Positions 48,218 through 59,197 are shown, numbered from the stretch's first letter. The stretch is 64,000 bases of DNA from Arthrobacter sp. SLBN-83 (GCF_006715285.1 NZ_VFMX01000001.1:2852001-2916000); one strand, 5' to 3'. A program made the numbers and translations. Notes: generated by a model from the sequence alone, not told the origin.

Positions 48218-48628
48218 TCAGGCAGTGGTTTCGGGTGGTTTCCCGACTCCGGGAACGTTACCGCCCGGTGAAGGTTGGTCGCTTGTTGCAAGGGTCTCCA
48301 GTTCCTGCATCTTGAGGCGGAGAATACCTACTTCCTCGGCCAGGACCCGGATTTCGTCCTCTGCCTGGGACTGTTCGAAGGATAGGTGCAGGCAGACCAA
48401 CACGAGCAGCAGCAGCGCCATCGTGAAAAGGAGATTGGAAGGTACCTGTACGCCCAGCAAACCACTGGCCCAGAACAGGAGCTGTGGGAAGGCAACCAGG
48501 ACGAGCACTCCGACACCGATGATGATCCATAGGACGGCATACTTTTCCCGCAGGTGCCGGCGGCGGAGCATCTCGAAAATAATCAGCAGGATGCCCAGCA
48601 CAAAGATAAAGCCAACGAGGGTGGCCAT
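48218..48628 (-). CDS. DUF2304 domain-containing membrane protein
   Basis: 136 residues from the ATG at 48628, with AGGAG five bases upstream; a longer open frame to 48790 overlaps the GT gene and is not used. Three membrane segments (about 4-20, 33-52, 62-82) follow the DUF2304 pattern: LVGFIFVLGILLIIFEMLRR, then LREKYAVLWIIIGVGVL. The end is a coiled-coil helix (SFEQSQAEDEIRVLAEEV and on) and a polar tail. DUF2304 proteins almost always accompany dolichyl-phosphate-mannose-synthase-like GT2 enzymes, as here, and may hold them at the membrane or help in lipid-sugar transfer. Gap to the GT2 gene is eight bases. Confidence 0.86.
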   Translation of the reverse strand: MATLVGFIFVLGILLIIFEMLRRRHLREKYAVLWIIIGVGVLVLVAFPQLLFWASGLLGVQVPSNLLFTMALLLLVLVCLHLSFEQSQAEDEIRVLAEEVGILRLKMQELETLATSDQPSPGGNVPGVGKPPETTA

Positions 48629-48636
48629 GGAAACTC

Positions 48637-49368
48637 CTAGTTGGATGACGGGTCGTTCTTCTTGCGCGTCAGAGCGAAGAGAAGGGCAAAAGCTGAGCGG
48701 CCCAGGTAGATGGCGGCCTTCACGGGGTCGTGGCTTGGTGTTCCGCCCTGCCGTTCCCGCATGGAGACTCCAACCTGGCGCACCGTGCATCCGGACCGGA
48801 TCGCAACCACCAGGGAATCGATGGTGTCGCCGAGGTACTCAGCCGGGTAGTGGTCTACATACTGCCGGATTGCTTTCGCATTGGCAGCGCGGAAGCCGGA
48901 GGTTACATCGGTGAGCCTGGTCCCGGCGATCCTGGAAATGGTCCAGGCAAGGACGTTCATGGCCCATTTACGCGGTCCATGGACGGTGTAATTGCCTTTG
49001 TCTGCGAAGCGGGCACCGATGACGATGTCGGCTTCGTGAAGGCCGTCAAGAACGGCCTTGATGTCGCGGGGATCATGCTGGCCGTCCGAGTCGACCTGGA
49101 TGACCTGGTCATATCCGTGCATCTTGGCGTACTTGAACCCGGTCCGCATGGCGCCGCCCACCCCCATATTGAAGGGAAGCTGTACGACCAGTGCGCCGGC
49201 GTTGCGGGCCACCTGTGCTGTGTTGTCCCGTGAACCGTCGTCCACTACGAGGACATCGCAGGAAGGCCCGAATTCAAAGACCTCGCGGACAGTGTTGCCG
49301 ATCGCCTCCGATTCGTTCCAGGCCGGCATGATGACAAGAGTGCGCTTGGCTGGCTCTGCAGGTGTCAT
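48637..49368 (-). CDS. GT2 polyprenyl-phosphate glycosyltransferase (DPM/GtrB-like)
   Basis: 243 residues. TLVIMPAWNESEAIGNTVRE, then DVLVVDDGSRDNT, the metal-binding IQVDSDGQHDPRD near 95, and GARFADKGNY mark it as a dolichyl-phosphate mannose synthase-like enzyme. No C-terminal membrane segments are present, unlike many GtrB proteins. It would move a sugar from a nucleotide to polyprenyl phosphate at the inner face of the membrane. The DUF2304 protein next to it and the GtrA flippase at 55.5 kb could take the product across. It overlaps the RmlC-RmlD gene by four bases. Confidence 0.88.
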   Translation of the reverse strand: MTPAEPAKRTLVIMPAWNESEAIGNTVREVFEFGPSCDVLVVDDGSRDNTAQVARNAGALVVQLPFNMGVGGAMRTGFKYAKMHGYDQVIQVDSDGQHDPRDIKAVLDGLHEADIVIGARFADKGNYTVHGPRKWAMNVLAWTISRIAGTRLTDVTSGFRAANAKAIRQYVDHYPAEYLGDTIDSLVVAIRSGCTVRQVGVSMRERQGGTPSHDPVKAAIYLGRSAFALLFALTRKKNDPSSN

Positions 49369-50789
49369 GCCTTATCGTTTTCCAATTTGAGGTATGTTGC
49401 CAGCCGCTGGTCGGCGTCGACAACTTCGAAGCCCGTGGACCGTGCCTTCGCCAGGTCAAGGCCACTGTTAAGTGGACGGGGCGCCGCTGCTTTGTCCTTG
49501 AAGTACTCGGCGGTCGTGATGCCGGTGACGTCAGCCCGGGCTGCTCCGGATTGCTCGTAGACGTCCGCTGCGATATCCGCCCAGCTTTTCACCGGGCCGC
49601 CATTACTGAAGTTGTAGGTCCCGTGGGCCGCGTCCCCATCCAGCAGGTGTCGAATGAAGGCCGCAATGTCTTCTGTGAAACTCAGCCGTCCCTTTTGGTC
49701 GTTGACAACTGAGGGTTTGACACCCTTGCGTGCGAGGCTGGCCATGGTGCGGACAAAGTTGTTGCCTTCCCCGATGACCCAGCTCGTCCTAACGATGTAA
49801 TGGCGCGGAACGACGCTGACCACCGCGTCCCCGGCGGCCTTGGTCTGTCCATAGACGCCGAGGGGCGTGAAGGACTCGTCCTCGTCGTGGCTGTCCAAAG
49901 TTCCGTCGAAGACATAGTCCGAGGAGACATGCACCAGAGTGAGGTTATGCTCGACGGCGGTACGGGCCAGGTGCGCCACAGCGGCAACGTTTATGGACCA
50001 GGAGGCGCTGCGACCCTCTGCCGTTTCTGCAGCGTCGACGGCAGTGTAGGCGGCAGCGTTGATGATCGTGGAGTAGTTCTTCCAGTTCCTGCCCGTGTAA
50101 CTGGCCTCGCTGGTGAGGTCAAACTCTGCCCGGCTTGCGAACTCAACTGTTGTGTCGCCGTCGTACGTCCTGCGCAGTGCTTTGCCCAGCTGCCCGTCCG
50201 CACCCACCACAAGGATCTTCCTCGCGGGCATCGGTGCGACGTCGGCCATCCGTGGGTGTGCCTTGTCCTTGTCGGAGAGCTCGGCCTGGGCAAGTGGAAT
50301 GGGCCACTCGATTGCCGCTGTTTCATCCGCCAGGTTGAGGAAGGTGTACTGACCCTGTGCGTCCGCAGACCAGTGATCATTCACCAGGTAGGTGTACGCC
50401 GTGTTGTCCTCAAGTGTCTGGAAGGCGTTACCGACACCCCGTGGAATGAAGATGGCCTGGCTTGGATCAAGCTCTGCGGTGAAGACAGCCCCAAAAGAGG
50501 GCCCTTCACGCAGATCGACCCATGCACCAAAGATACGGCCGGTAGCAACTGAGATGAACTTGTCCCAAGGCTCGGCGTGGATCCCGCGGGTGGTGCCGGC
50601 TTTTTCGTTGTAAGAGATGTTGTTCTGGACCGGCCGGAAATCGGGCAGCCCGAGGGCCACCATCTTTTCCCGCTGCCAGTTCTCCTTGAACCATCCCCGG
50701 TTGTCGCCGTGCACCGGAAGGTCATAGAGGACGACGCCGGGAATGGGGGTTTGGTGGGCGGCAAGCTTTTTTGAGAACTCCAGGGACAT
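49365..50789 (-). CDS. Bifunctional RmlC-RmlD (dTDP-4-dehydrorhamnose 3,5-epimerase/reductase)
   Basis: 474 residues joining two enzymes of dTDP-L-rhamnose synthesis. Residues 1-185 are RmlC: GVVLYDLPVHGDNRGWFKE, TTRGIHAEPWDKF with the catalytic His71, and IPRGVGNAFQTLEDNTAYTY. From about 190 follows RmlD, an NADPH-dependent reductase: KILVVGADGQLGKALRRTYD, VHVSSDYVFDGTLD, GVYGQTKAAGDAVV with the YxxxK catalytic pair, and YIVRTSWVIGEG. The fusion lets the epimerised intermediate pass to the reductase. This joined form is common in Micrococcales. It forms the operon rmlB-rmlCD-gtrB-like-DUF2304, with three bases between rmlB and this gene. Confidence 0.95.
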   Translation of the reverse strand: MSLEFSKKLAAHQTPIPGVVLYDLPVHGDNRGWFKENWQREKMVALGLPDFRPVQNNISYNEKAGTTRGIHAEPWDKFISVATGRIFGAWVDLREGPSFGAVFTAELDPSQAIFIPRGVGNAFQTLEDNTAYTYLVNDHWSADAQGQYTFLNLADETAAIEWPIPLAQAELSDKDKAHPRMADVAPMPARKILVVGADGQLGKALRRTYDGDTTVEFASRAEFDLTSEASYTGRNWKNYSTIINAAAYTAVDAAETAEGRSASWSINVAAVAHLARTAVEHNLTLVHVSSDYVFDGTLDSHDEDESFTPLGVYGQTKAAGDAVVSVVPRHYIVRTSWVIGEGNNFVRTMASLARKGVKPSVVNDQKGRLSFTEDIAAFIRHLLDGDAAHGTYNFSNGGPVKSWADIAADVYEQSGAARADVTGITTAEYFKDKAAAPRPLNSGLDLAKARSTGFEVVDADQRLATYLKLENDKA

Positions 50790-50792
50790 TTG

Positions 50793-51797
<1,005 letters not shown>

Positions 51798-51846
51798 CTA
51801 GACTACCGGATTTGCTGCTGCCCTAAGCGAAGGGAAAGATGGGGGC

Positions 51847-52713
51847 ATGCGCGGAATAATACTTGCCGGCGGAACCGGCTCCAGGCTTCATCCCATCACG
51901 CTGGGTGTCAGCAAGCAGTTGGTACCGGTCTACGACAAGCCAATGATCTACTACCCGCTGTCAACGTTGATCCTTGCAGGTATCCGGGACATCCTCATCA
52001 TCACGACGCCGCACGACGCGGAGCAGTTTGAACGCTTGCTGGGGGACGGCTCCCGGTTCGGCGTCTCGATCACCTACAAGCAGCAGCCTTCGCCCGATGG
52101 ATTGGCCCAGGCCTTTGTCCTCGGCGCCGACCACATTGGCGATGACAGTGTGGCACTGGTGCTGGGCGACAACATCTTCTACGGCCAGGGCATGGGGACC
52201 CAGTTGCGCCGCTTCAAGACCATCGACGGCGGCGCCGTCTTTGGATACTGGGTCAAAGATCCCTCCGCTTACGGTGTGGTGGAATTCGACGACAATGGCA
52301 AGGCCCTCTCGCTGGAGGAGAAGCCGGCGGCTCCGAAGAGCCATTACGCGGTTCCTGGCCTGTATTTCTATGACAACAATGTGGTTGATATCGCGAAGAA
52401 CCTGAAGCCCTCTGCCCGGGGGGAACTGGAAATCACCGATGTAAACCGCATCTACCTGGAAGCCGGGAAGCTGCAGGTCGAGATTCTGCCTCGTGGAACT
52501 GCCTGGCTCGACACTGGCACCTTCAATGACCTCAACGATGCCTCCAACTTTATTCGGACCGTCGAAAACAGGCAGGGCCTCAAAATTGGTGCCCCTGAGG
52601 AGATTTCGTGGCGGCTCGGCTTCCTGACTGACGACGAGCTCCGTGAACGGGCCGAGCCCCTGGTCAAGAGCGGATACGGGGCGTACCTGTTGGAGCTTCT
52701 GGCGGAGAAGTAG
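51847..52713 (+). CDS. rmlA: Glucose-1-phosphate thymidylyltransferase
   Basis: 288 residues. The nucleotidyltransferase start [20 protein letters not shown], then [20 protein letters not shown], the metal-binding [16 protein letters not shown] segment (here [12 protein letters not shown]), [20 protein letters not shown], and [20 protein letters not shown] are all of RmlA. It makes dTDP-glucose from glucose-1-phosphate and dTTP, the first step of the pathway, and is usually inhibited by dTDP-rhamnose. It is followed by a long hairpin shared with the GH25 gene. Confidence 0.97.
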   Translation: MRGIILAGGTGSRLHPITLGVSKQLVPVYDKPMIYYPLSTLILAGIRDILIITTPHDAEQFERLLGDGSRFGVSITYKQQPSPDGLAQAFVLGADHIGDDSVALVLGDNIFYGQGMGTQLRRFKTIDGGAVFGYWVKDPSAYGVVEFDDNGKALSLEEKPAAPKSHYAVPGLYFYDNNVVDIAKNLKPSARGELEITDVNRIYLEAGKLQVEILPRGTAWLDTGTFNDLNDASNFIRTVENRQGLKIGAPEEISWRLGFLTDDELRERAEPLVKSGYGAYLLELLAEK

Positions 52714-52724
52714 TCCTGGGGCCT

Positions 52725-52777
52725 GGACACGAATAAGGGGGGTGAAGCCGCGGCTTCACCCCCCCTTATTCGTGTCC
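52725..52777. terminator. Long hairpin between rmlA and the GH25 gene
   Basis: A 12-bp outer stem GGACACGAATAA / TTATTCGTGTCC (52725-52736 and 52766-52777), a G6/C7 stretch, and an inner palindrome (52741-52760) form an almost continuous stem with one extra C. It lies between convergent genes and reaches the stop codon of the GH25 gene. Likely bidirectional terminator. Confidence 0.88.
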
Positions 52778-55248
52778 TAGTAAGTCAACGTACGGCATCC
52801 CAACTGGGAGTTGTAGGCAGCAAATATTGAGACCGCCACCCCATAAGTGCAGACGCGGTATTGGCCGCGGGCGCTGATGGGGACCGATGTCGAATAGCCG
52901 TGGTCGCCGACTGTCTGCAGGGCGCTGTTGACATCCGGCCGCTTCAAATTCGCGGTGAACGCGTAGCCTTTAGTGCTCCCGTCAGGATAGGTGATGTAGG
53001 CGTGCACCGGATTGGAAATGCCGGGCAAGGCAGGATCAAGCGTCCAGCCTTGCGTTACGACGGCAGCCTGTCCATTGGACACCTGGATGCCGGCGCTGTC
53101 GAGGAATCCCATGGTGGGCGGCGTGGAACTGACCGTAAAGTTCTTGCAACCAAGCAAGGTGGGCCCGTTGGAGACAGGTGCTACGCCCACGGCCTGGGCG
53201 CAGACCGAATAGGTGCCGGTTGCGGTGATGGGGAGCCCGGCTTGGAAGCCATGATCACCCACTGTCCCCAATGCGGAGTTCACATCCGGCCTTTTCAGGT
53301 TTGCCGTGACGTTCAAGGGCGCAGGAGTCGTCACGGTTGTTCCGTCTTTGGCGGAAATGTACACGTTGACCGGAATGCTCGTGGCGGGCTGGGTGGGATC
53401 CAGAGCCCAGCCTGTGACCTGAAGGGCCGCAGAGTTGGCCGCCTGAGTTATGGACAGGGTGTCGTAACTTCCGATGGGCGATGGATTCGCGTCGATGCTT
53501 ACAGTCCTGCACCCAAGGGGAGTGTTTGCGTTCTGGCCTATCGCATATGTGCAGACCTTGTAGGACCCTGGAGCTGTCACGGGTACCTGATAGTCGAAAC
53601 CGTGGTTGGAACCCAGTCCCGTCGCTGATTGAACGTCTGGCCGGGAGGTGTTTGCCGTCATGCGGTAACCGGTAGTTGTCCCATTCGGTGCCGTTACGTA
53701 GGCATCTGCGTACGACGACGCGGATGGATTGGCCTGGTCGACTGCCCACCCTTTGAGTTGCAGCGCGACTTTGTCGACCGCAACCACGCTTGTCAGGCTG
53801 TCAAAGCTGCCTACAGGCACCCCGATCCCTGTAGCGTTGACGCTCTTGCAGCCAAGGGGCGTATTGCCGAAGGTGCCAATCGAATAGGCGCATGCAGTGT
53901 ATGTGCCTGATTGGGTAATAGGGACAGATCCGTCGAAACCGTGGTTGGGTCCATAGCCCAGGGCTTGGTCGACATCGGGTCTGTAGGCATTGGCGGTCCA
54001 CGCATACCCGGTGGTGGTGCCATTCGGCGACGTGACGTACACGTGTGTCTGGTTTGAGGCGGCGGTGTTGGCAAGATCAACCGACCAGCCACGCGCACGC
54101 AGCGAAAACTGGGTTCCGCTGCCTGTTATCGACAGGGAATCAAAGCTTCCCGTGGGAAGCGCTGACCCTGCCAGTCGCTGCAGTGACGGGTAGTCACCGT
54201 TCCAGACGTTCGAGTCGCCCGCGAACGGTCCAGTGCTGCTGTACTGCCAAATGCTGTAGGTGCTCCAACTGCCTGTTGGAATCGGCCCGGCGTCGTTAGT
54301 AGGCGCACCGGGGTAAGCGGCCACCCACAGTGGATAGTCACCGAAGCCTGACGGGTTGCCGAGGCACTGGTTCCACCAGCTTGTGTTTGTGTAGATTGCC
54401 GGAAGCCGGCCGGTCAAGGACTTCATGGTGTTTCCAAAGTCCTGGACCCAGGAGGTCAGCTGCCCGGGCGTCATGTTGTAGCAGGTATTTCCGAAGTAGA
54501 AACCGTTGATGGTCCGGCCCTCGTACGGATTGAACTCGAAGTCCAGGACGGGCGGCATGGTGTAGCCGTCGGCTGACCAGCCACCGCCATTCGCTACGAA
54601 ATACCGTGCCTGGTCGGCTCCCGAGGACCAGTTCGGGATCGCGAAGTGGTAGGCGCCGCGAATCATTCCGACATTCCGGGAGCCCTGGTACTGAGCGCTG
54701 AACTGGTCGTTGGTCATGTAATTGCCCTCGCTGGCCTTTACATATGCAAATCTCGCACCCATGTTCCACTGCTGCTGCCAGTCGACGTTGGGCTGGTAGC
54801 CGCTGACGTCGAGTCCCTGGACCCCGAATGTGGGCATCCAGGTACCTTCGGTTGAGAGGGACTCCAAACTCGGGCTTTTTTTGGCGGGAGTAGTGGACGA
54901 AGCTGTCACCCTGGCGGAACGTTGGCCCATTTCAGCGCCGCGACCGACGGCTTCGGCCATCGTTTGCGTTGTCGACGCGGACGGGGTCGGGGCGGAGGGA
55001 GTTGACGGGGTGGCTGTGGGCACCGGGGCAACGGTTCCAGCGGTAGGAGAAGGACTGGGAGCCGGGGTCGCGGCGGTTGCACTACCCGGCACGGCACTTT
55101 GAGATGATGACGGCGAGGGAGAGGGCGTGGACTCTACTGCGGCCGCAAACCCCGTAAGACCTGGACTCGCCAGCAGGGAGGTGGCGAGTACGACGATCCC
55201 GATGGATTTCAGGGCGTGGTGACGGGACTGAGACAGGTTCCGCTTCAT
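52777..55248 (-). CDS. Secreted GH25 muramidase with four C-terminal repeats
   Basis: 823 residues from the ATG at 55248 (GGAG upstream). Signal peptide 1-37 ends GFAAA-VES; a Ser/Thr/Pro-rich linker runs to about 135. The GH25 (Cellosyl-type) lysozyme domain covers 140-360: [13 protein letters not shown] with Asp147, [19 protein letters not shown], and [10 protein letters not shown] with the catalytic-type Asp236/Glu238. Four repeats of about 105 residues begin near 367, 480, 593 and 714; each has a G(S/F)xDS start, a GWxxDxxxP segment, RPDVxxA, a (G/D)HGF/Y and two cysteines ending LGC. GH25 enzymes cut peptidoglycan between MurNAc and GlcNAc. The repeats probably bind wall polymer; this is inferred. 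Confidence 0.92.
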   Translation of the reverse strand: MKRNLSQSRHHALKSIGIVVLATSLLASPGLTGFAAAVESTPSPSPSSSQSAVPGSATAATPAPSPSPTAGTVAPVPTATPSTPSAPTPSASTTQTMAEAVGRGAEMGQRSARVTASSTTPAKKSPSLESLSTEGTWMPTFGVQGLDVSGYQPNVDWQQQWNMGARFAYVKASEGNYMTNDQFSAQYQGSRNVGMIRGAYHFAIPNWSSGADQARYFVANGGGWSADGYTMPPVLDFEFNPYEGRTINGFYFGNTCYNMTPGQLTSWVQDFGNTMKSLTGRLPAIYTNTSWWNQCLGNPSGFGDYPLWVAAYPGAPTNDAGPIPTGSWSTYSIWQYSSTGPFAGDSNVWNGDYPSLQRLAGSALPTGSFDSLSITGSGTQFSLRARGWSVDLANTAASNQTHVYVTSPNGTTTGYAWTANAYRPDVDQALGYGPNHGFDGSVPITQSGTYTACAYSIGTFGNTPLGCKSVNATGIGVPVGSFDSLTSVVAVDKVALQLKGWAVDQANPSASSYADAYVTAPNGTTTGYRMTANTSRPDVQSATGLGSNHGFDYQVPVTAPGSYKVCTYAIGQNANTPLGCRTVSIDANPSPIGSYDTLSITQAANSAALQVTGWALDPTQPATSIPVNVYISAKDGTTVTTPAPLNVTANLKRPDVNSALGTVGDHGFQAGLPITATGTYSVCAQAVGVAPVSNGPTLLGCKNFTVSSTPPTMGFLDSAGIQVSNGQAAVVTQGWTLDPALPGISNPVHAYITYPDGSTKGYAFTANLKRPDVNSALQTVGDHGYSTSVPISARGQYRVCTYGVAVSIFAAYNSQLGCRTLTY
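52785..54150 (-). repeat. Four protein-coding repeats of about 330 bp in the GH25 gene
   Basis: Four tandem, diverged units of about 105-120 codons make up the C-terminal half of the muramidase. At protein level all keep RPDV, GWxxD and a paired-cysteine LGC end. Units 3 and 4 share [13 protein letters not shown] exactly, so they are probably the most recent copy. Boundaries are approximate. Confidence 0.8.
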
Positions 55249-55475
55249 ATGTGCTCCGGAGACAAACAAGCACTCCACTGAGCGCTCATTCTTGATTGCT
55301 GCTCAGGTGCTTCCCCCCAGGGAAGACACGTGGGACAGGTGGTGCCGATAATTAACGCGCTCACCATAGCATCGCGGGGTGGCATGTAACCAGTGGTTCT
55401 GATGTTGCCCATGTGACTCAAGGAGCTCAAGAGTTGCGCGCAAAGCAGGAAAGCTGGGCTCGGAACACCCCATGT

Positions 55476-55493
55476 TGGGAAGTGCGCTTCCCA
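55476..55493. terminator. Weak hairpin downstream of gtrA
   Basis: Arms TGGGAAG (55476-55482) and CTTCCCA (55487-55493) around TGCG lie about 45 bases after the GtrA stop codon in its direction of transcription. No T-tract. The rest of 55249-55538 shows nothing I can name. Confidence 0.35.
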
Positions 55494-55538
55494 GAAAGAA
55501 AGTCGGGGAGCCGTGCTCCAGACCTGCCCAGCCGGAGT

Positions 55539-56042
55539 TCAGGCGCGGGATTTCTCCAGGGGCGCTACCTTGTTCTTGAAGATCCATTCCCTGTAAAGGA
55601 AATAGTTCCAAACCGTGGTGAGCACGGTCGAGGTTCCCTTGCCGATTATGTAATACCACCCCAGCGCGTCGAACCCAGTGACGATGAAATCGCTGACAAC
55701 GACATTGAAAATCACCAGGGAGATGTACTTTGCGGCGCTAATACCGTGATGATTGGTGGCCTGGAAGGTGAAGATGCGCTGCAGAAAGTAGTTAAAGACC
55801 AGGCTGATCAGGAAAGCGATTGGAGTTGCTATAACGAGATCTACGCCGACTACCTCGTGAAGGAGTACAAGAAGCCCCAAATCCAAAGCAAACGAGAGGC
55901 CGCCCACAAAGAGGAACCTGAGCACGGAGTTCTGGTACAACTTCTGGACCCGGGTGCGCGGGACGCTACTTTCCCCGGGTGTTCTGCTGGCTGGTGTTGT
56001 GGTTCTTGAAAATCGCACGCGCCTTGGTGTCCTCCCCGGCAT
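55539..56042 (-). CDS. GtrA family membrane protein
   Basis: 167 residues from the ATG at 56042, with GGAG eight bases upstream; the frame is open to 56108. A basic N-terminal part (1-45) is followed by four membrane segments (about 48-66, 73-92, 103-125, 135-152) with the GtrA pattern: LRFLFVGGLSFALDLGLLVL, then AFLISLVFNYFLQRIFTF, and the end VWNYFLYREWIF. GtrA proteins are thought to flip polyprenyl-linked sugars or anchor the transferase. A matching GtrB-like enzyme is at 48.6 kb. Divergent from the DUF2142 gene with 51 bases between the starts, so the pair probably shares a promoter region. Confidence 0.88.
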   Translation of the reverse strand: MPGRTPRRVRFSRTTTPASRTPGESSVPRTRVQKLYQNSVLRFLFVGGLSFALDLGLLVLLHEVVGVDLVIATPIAFLISLVFNYFLQRIFTFQATNHHGISAAKYISLVIFNVVVSDFIVTGFDALGWYYIIGKGTSTVLTTVWNYFLYREWIFKNKVAPLEKSRA

Positions 56043-56093
56043 AACGGAGACTCCAGACGTTATGAGCTGACCTCCTAGTAACATCAAATTATC

Positions 56094-57686
56094 ATGCCAA
56101 GAACCCAATCAAAACGACTCGCCATCCCCGGACCAGCCTCTGCCGGTCGCCCGGAACGCCCTTCTCCCGCCAAAGTACTGGTTGTCGCTTGGCTGTTGAT
56201 CGGACTGCTGGGCAGTGTCTGGTGCTTCGCTTCCCCTTTGATGTCCGCACCTGACGAGCCGGCACACACCGTGAAGGCCGCGGCGGTGGCACGGGGGCAG
56301 TTCACTGGCAGCTCCACCGGTGTCCAGGGCGAGCGTCTTGCGGTTCAAGTCCCGGGCTACATCGCGAAGCTGGAAAGCAACCTTTGCTTTGCGCACCATC
56401 CGGAAGTAACGGCCGACTGTTCCCTGGCCATTGATGCCGCTGATCGGGGTACAACAACCGCACTTACATCAGCAGGCAACTACAACCCTATCTACTATGG
56501 GATTGTCGGGCTGGCAAGCCGAGGATTGAGCGGTGAAACAGCTCTCTACGCCATGCGGCTCTTAAGCACCTGGGTGTGCGCCTTTTTCCTTGCCACTATA
56601 TTTTGGGCAGCCTCCAGTCTTCGGCGCTTCGTTTGGCCTTCGCTCGCGGCGGCCGTCGCCATTACGCCCGCAGTACTTTTCCTGTCGGCGAGCATCAATC
56701 CCACCGCCCTGGAAATCGGCACGGCTGCCAGCGTGTTTATGTGCCTTTGCTCTTTGCTGGAGCGGAGCCGCGCGCTGCAAGACTCTCATGCGAAGATCTG
56801 GTGCCTGGCTGTTGCAGGGGCCCTTCTTGCCAACACACGGCCGGTCTCACTGCTGTGGTTGGCTGTGGTGGTAGCTGCAGCTGTCCTCGCCTACAACTTG
56901 CAGGCGCTCGGACGGGTCTTCAGATATCGTCCAAGCTGGGTTCCGGTGGCCTTTCTAGGGGCGGCCTGTGTTTTTGCACTTGCCTGGGTCATCGGCTCCA
57001 ACAGCTTTGACAGCCTCCTTGCCGGCACTCCCGTTCCCAGCGACGTGGCAGCGGTCACCATGATGGACCACACCTTCATCTACGTGCCGGAATACGTGGG
57101 CGTCCTTGGCTGGCTGGATACTCCTCCACCACCTGCAGTGGTGTACGCGTGGGTTCTGGCCATGGGCGTTGTTTTCATGGTCGGCATGACGGCCAGGCCG
57201 CTGCGGGCAAGGTGGTCCGTAGCTCTGCTGACCGTCGTTGTACTGGTGGCGCCGGTGGCGCTGCAAGCGTCGTCAAGCGAGAAGGTGGGATGGATCTGGC
57301 AGGGTCGCTACATCCTGGCGGTGCTGGTGGTCCTGCTTCTGGCATGTGGAGTCGCGGGACGTTTCGCTCCATTCCGAACTTCAAAGCGTACTTTGTCGAT
57401 AGCCAGGTGGAGTCTCGTGGCCGGAGCTCTTGCCCATACTTACCTTTTGCTTCAAGGCTTGCGGCGCTACACGGTCGGAATTGCGGAAGGGCACGTCAAC
57501 TGGACAGAAATGTTCGCCCCCCACTGGCAGCCGCCCTTTTCATGGCAAGGGCTGACACTTGCATACATTGTTGTTTTGGGAATAGCCGGATATTGCCTCT
57601 ACCGGTTGCTCGCTTCCCCGCAGGGAAACGTCAGAGACACTGTAACTAAGCAGGGAACTCATAGCTCGTCAGTGCTGAGCAGGTAG
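56094..57686 (+). CDS. DUF2142 family polytopic membrane protein (GT-C-like)
   Basis: 530 residues, about 12 membrane segments. The first extracytoplasmic loop holds FASPLMSAPDEPAHTVKAAA, the DUF2142 signature with a PDEPxH motif that takes the place of the acidic GT-C motif. A second loop has DDRGTTTALTSAGNYNPIYY-like residues (DRGTTTALTSAGNYNPIYYG). Segments such as VPVAFLGAACVFALAWVIG follow. DUF2142 proteins occur in polysaccharide loci and are believed to transfer a sugar from polyprenyl phosphate to an acceptor outside; this is not proven. With GtrA and the GtrB-like enzyme it would complete a three-part decoration system. Confidence 0.85.
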   Translation: MPRTQSKRLAIPGPASAGRPERPSPAKVLVVAWLLIGLLGSVWCFASPLMSAPDEPAHTVKAAAVARGQFTGSSTGVQGERLAVQVPGYIAKLESNLCFAHHPEVTADCSLAIDAADRGTTTALTSAGNYNPIYYGIVGLASRGLSGETALYAMRLLSTWVCAFFLATIFWAASSLRRFVWPSLAAAVAITPAVLFLSASINPTALEIGTAASVFMCLCSLLERSRALQDSHAKIWCLAVAGALLANTRPVSLLWLAVVVAAAVLAYNLQALGRVFRYRPSWVPVAFLGAACVFALAWVIGSNSFDSLLAGTPVPSDVAAVTMMDHTFIYVPEYVGVLGWLDTPPPPAVVYAWVLAMGVVFMVGMTARPLRARWSVALLTVVVLVAPVALQASSSEKVGWIWQGRYILAVLVVLLLACGVAGRFAPFRTSKRTLSIARWSLVAGALAHTYLLLQGLRRYTVGIAEGHVNWTEMFAPHWQPPFSWQGLTLAYIVVLGIAGYCLYRLLASPQGNVRDTVTKQGTHSSSVLSR

Positions 57687-57703
57687 GGGCCTGAGGTCCG
57701 GCC

Positions 57704-57748
57704 CTGGTGTTGAAGCGCCCGGCGGACGCCGCGTCGCTTCAACACTAG
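57704..57748. terminator. Hairpin after the DUF2142 gene
   Basis: Arms 57704-57717 and 57735-57748 pair over 14 bp with one G-T pair (core GTGTTGAAGCG / CGCTTCAACAC); the loop contains a smaller GC-rich stem. It follows the DUF2142 stop by 18 bases. The remaining 190 bases before the acyltransferase gene have no other recognisable site. Confidence 0.65.
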
Positions 57749-57937
57749 TAAGTCGCAGTGTCTGCGGCTCACCTACGTGGTTGCGGGCAGTTGTGCGAAG
57801 TGCTGATAGTATTCCGGCTGGCCGCTTCTAACCATTCGATTTTGGTGACGCCGGTCATATTGGGGACAGCGGCTTCTGCGTAACACCCCAATTTCCAAAC
57901 GCGCCTCTTGGGACGGCCAAGTCAGTGAAAGGGTGTT

Positions 57938-59041
57938 ATGCCAGCAAGAAGCATATCAACGGGGATTCGTCCCCTTGGCGGCACACTGTACTCGCTATTC
58001 GACCCTCGCCGGAATTCGCTCAACGCAATCCGCCTGCTTCTGGCAGCGGCCGTAATCGTTTCTCATTCATCGGTCATTGGAAACCTTGGGCCAGAACCGG
58101 AGGCTGGCGGGGAACACCTCGGTACATGGGCGGTCCTGGGGTTTTTTGCTGTGTCCGGTTACCTTATTACCCGTAGCCGACTCAACGGGCAGTCGCAGTG
58201 GTCCTTTTACACTGCGCGCTTCCTTAGGATTTATCCTGGATTCCTTGTCTGCTTGCTTGCTGTCGCCTTTGTTTTTGCGCCATTGTCTTTGTTGGTCGGA
58301 TCTTCGGGCACATTTACTCTCTTCGACTCTCTGAGTTACTTGGCGCGCAATTTCCTGCTGTACCCGCCATTCATAAGTCAAACCAACATCGGCACGACTG
58401 TGCCAAACGTGCCAGTGCCGGGTATCTGGAACGGTTCCCTGTGGACGCTTTTCTGGGAGGCTTCCTGCTACGTAGCCGTGGGAACGGTTTGCTATATCAA
58501 GAATGAAAAACTCCGGGCGGGGTTTATCGGTGCTGGATTCTTCACTGCCAGTGCCGTTTCGACGGCTAAGCTGGAGGGCTGGATTCCTGCCAGTGTGTAC
58601 ACTCTGGTGGCGCCACTCGTTGCGGCGTTTTGCGCCGGAGCCCTGCTGTTCCATTTCTCCGACAGGGTCCGGGTTCGGCCTGCTGTTGCACTATCCGTGG
58701 CTCTACTCATGTTGAGCATCTTCACTGAAACCGCTTCTGTTTTGGCCCCACTACCGTTGGCCGTGATCATCATGGCTCTGGGCTCCGTTTTGCCCTTCCA
58801 ATCGATAGGCGCCAAGTCGGATCTTTCGTATGGGGTTTATATTTACGGCGTCCCAGTTCAGAACATTCTGGAAATAGGATGGCCCGACCTTCCCTTGATC
58901 CCGTACATACTGCTGAGCCTAGGTCTGACACTGCCTTTGGCCTGGCTCAGCTTCCGTTTCGTCGAAGCCCCGGCACTTGCCTTAAAGTCCCGGCTGAGGA
59001 ATAACCCGTTCAAGTCATATGTAGCGACAGGATCAAAATAA
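57938..59041 (+). CDS. Acyltransferase family 3 (OafA-like) membrane protein
   Basis: 367 residues. The family start FDPRRNSLNAIRLLLAAAVI runs into VSHSSV, with the conserved His43 of acyltransferase-3 enzymes; FFAVSGYLITRSR is the usual second motif. About ten membrane segments follow, ending LAWLSFRFVEAPAL. These enzymes take acetyl or other acyl groups across the membrane and put them on surface sugars. There is no extra SGNH domain. The ATG at 57938 has GAAAGGG upstream. It stands at the end of the polysaccharide region, 262 bases before the Tad cluster. Confidence 0.9.
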   Translation: MPARSISTGIRPLGGTLYSLFDPRRNSLNAIRLLLAAAVIVSHSSVIGNLGPEPEAGGEHLGTWAVLGFFAVSGYLITRSRLNGQSQWSFYTARFLRIYPGFLVCLLAVAFVFAPLSLLVGSSGTFTLFDSLSYLARNFLLYPPFISQTNIGTTVPNVPVPGIWNGSLWTLFWEASCYVAVGTVCYIKNEKLRAGFIGAGFFTASAVSTAKLEGWIPASVYTLVAPLVAAFCAGALLFHFSDRVRVRPAVALSVALLMLSIFTETASVLAPLPLAVIIMALGSVLPFQSIGAKSDLSYGVYIYGVPVQNILEIGWPDLPLIPYILLSLGLTLPLAWLSFRFVEAPALALKSRLRNNPFKSYVATGSK

Positions 59042-59197
59042 CTTAGTGGACGCAGAATTCCCGTAACGTAGCCAGGGCTGTACCTGCGCTTCCCACAGGG
59101 CCGCTTCTGCTGACCACTTGTTGCGCGGCAGCGGAGACGGACCGATAAGCATAACGGGCAGGGATCAGCTAAACGGTCTGATGCCGGCGGAACTCCT

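Noticed and set aside
55249..55538. Possible riboswitch in the leader region of the GH25 gene
   Set aside because: I looked for a c-di-AMP-type motif, often upstream of wall hydrolases in actinobacteria, and saw no conserved core.
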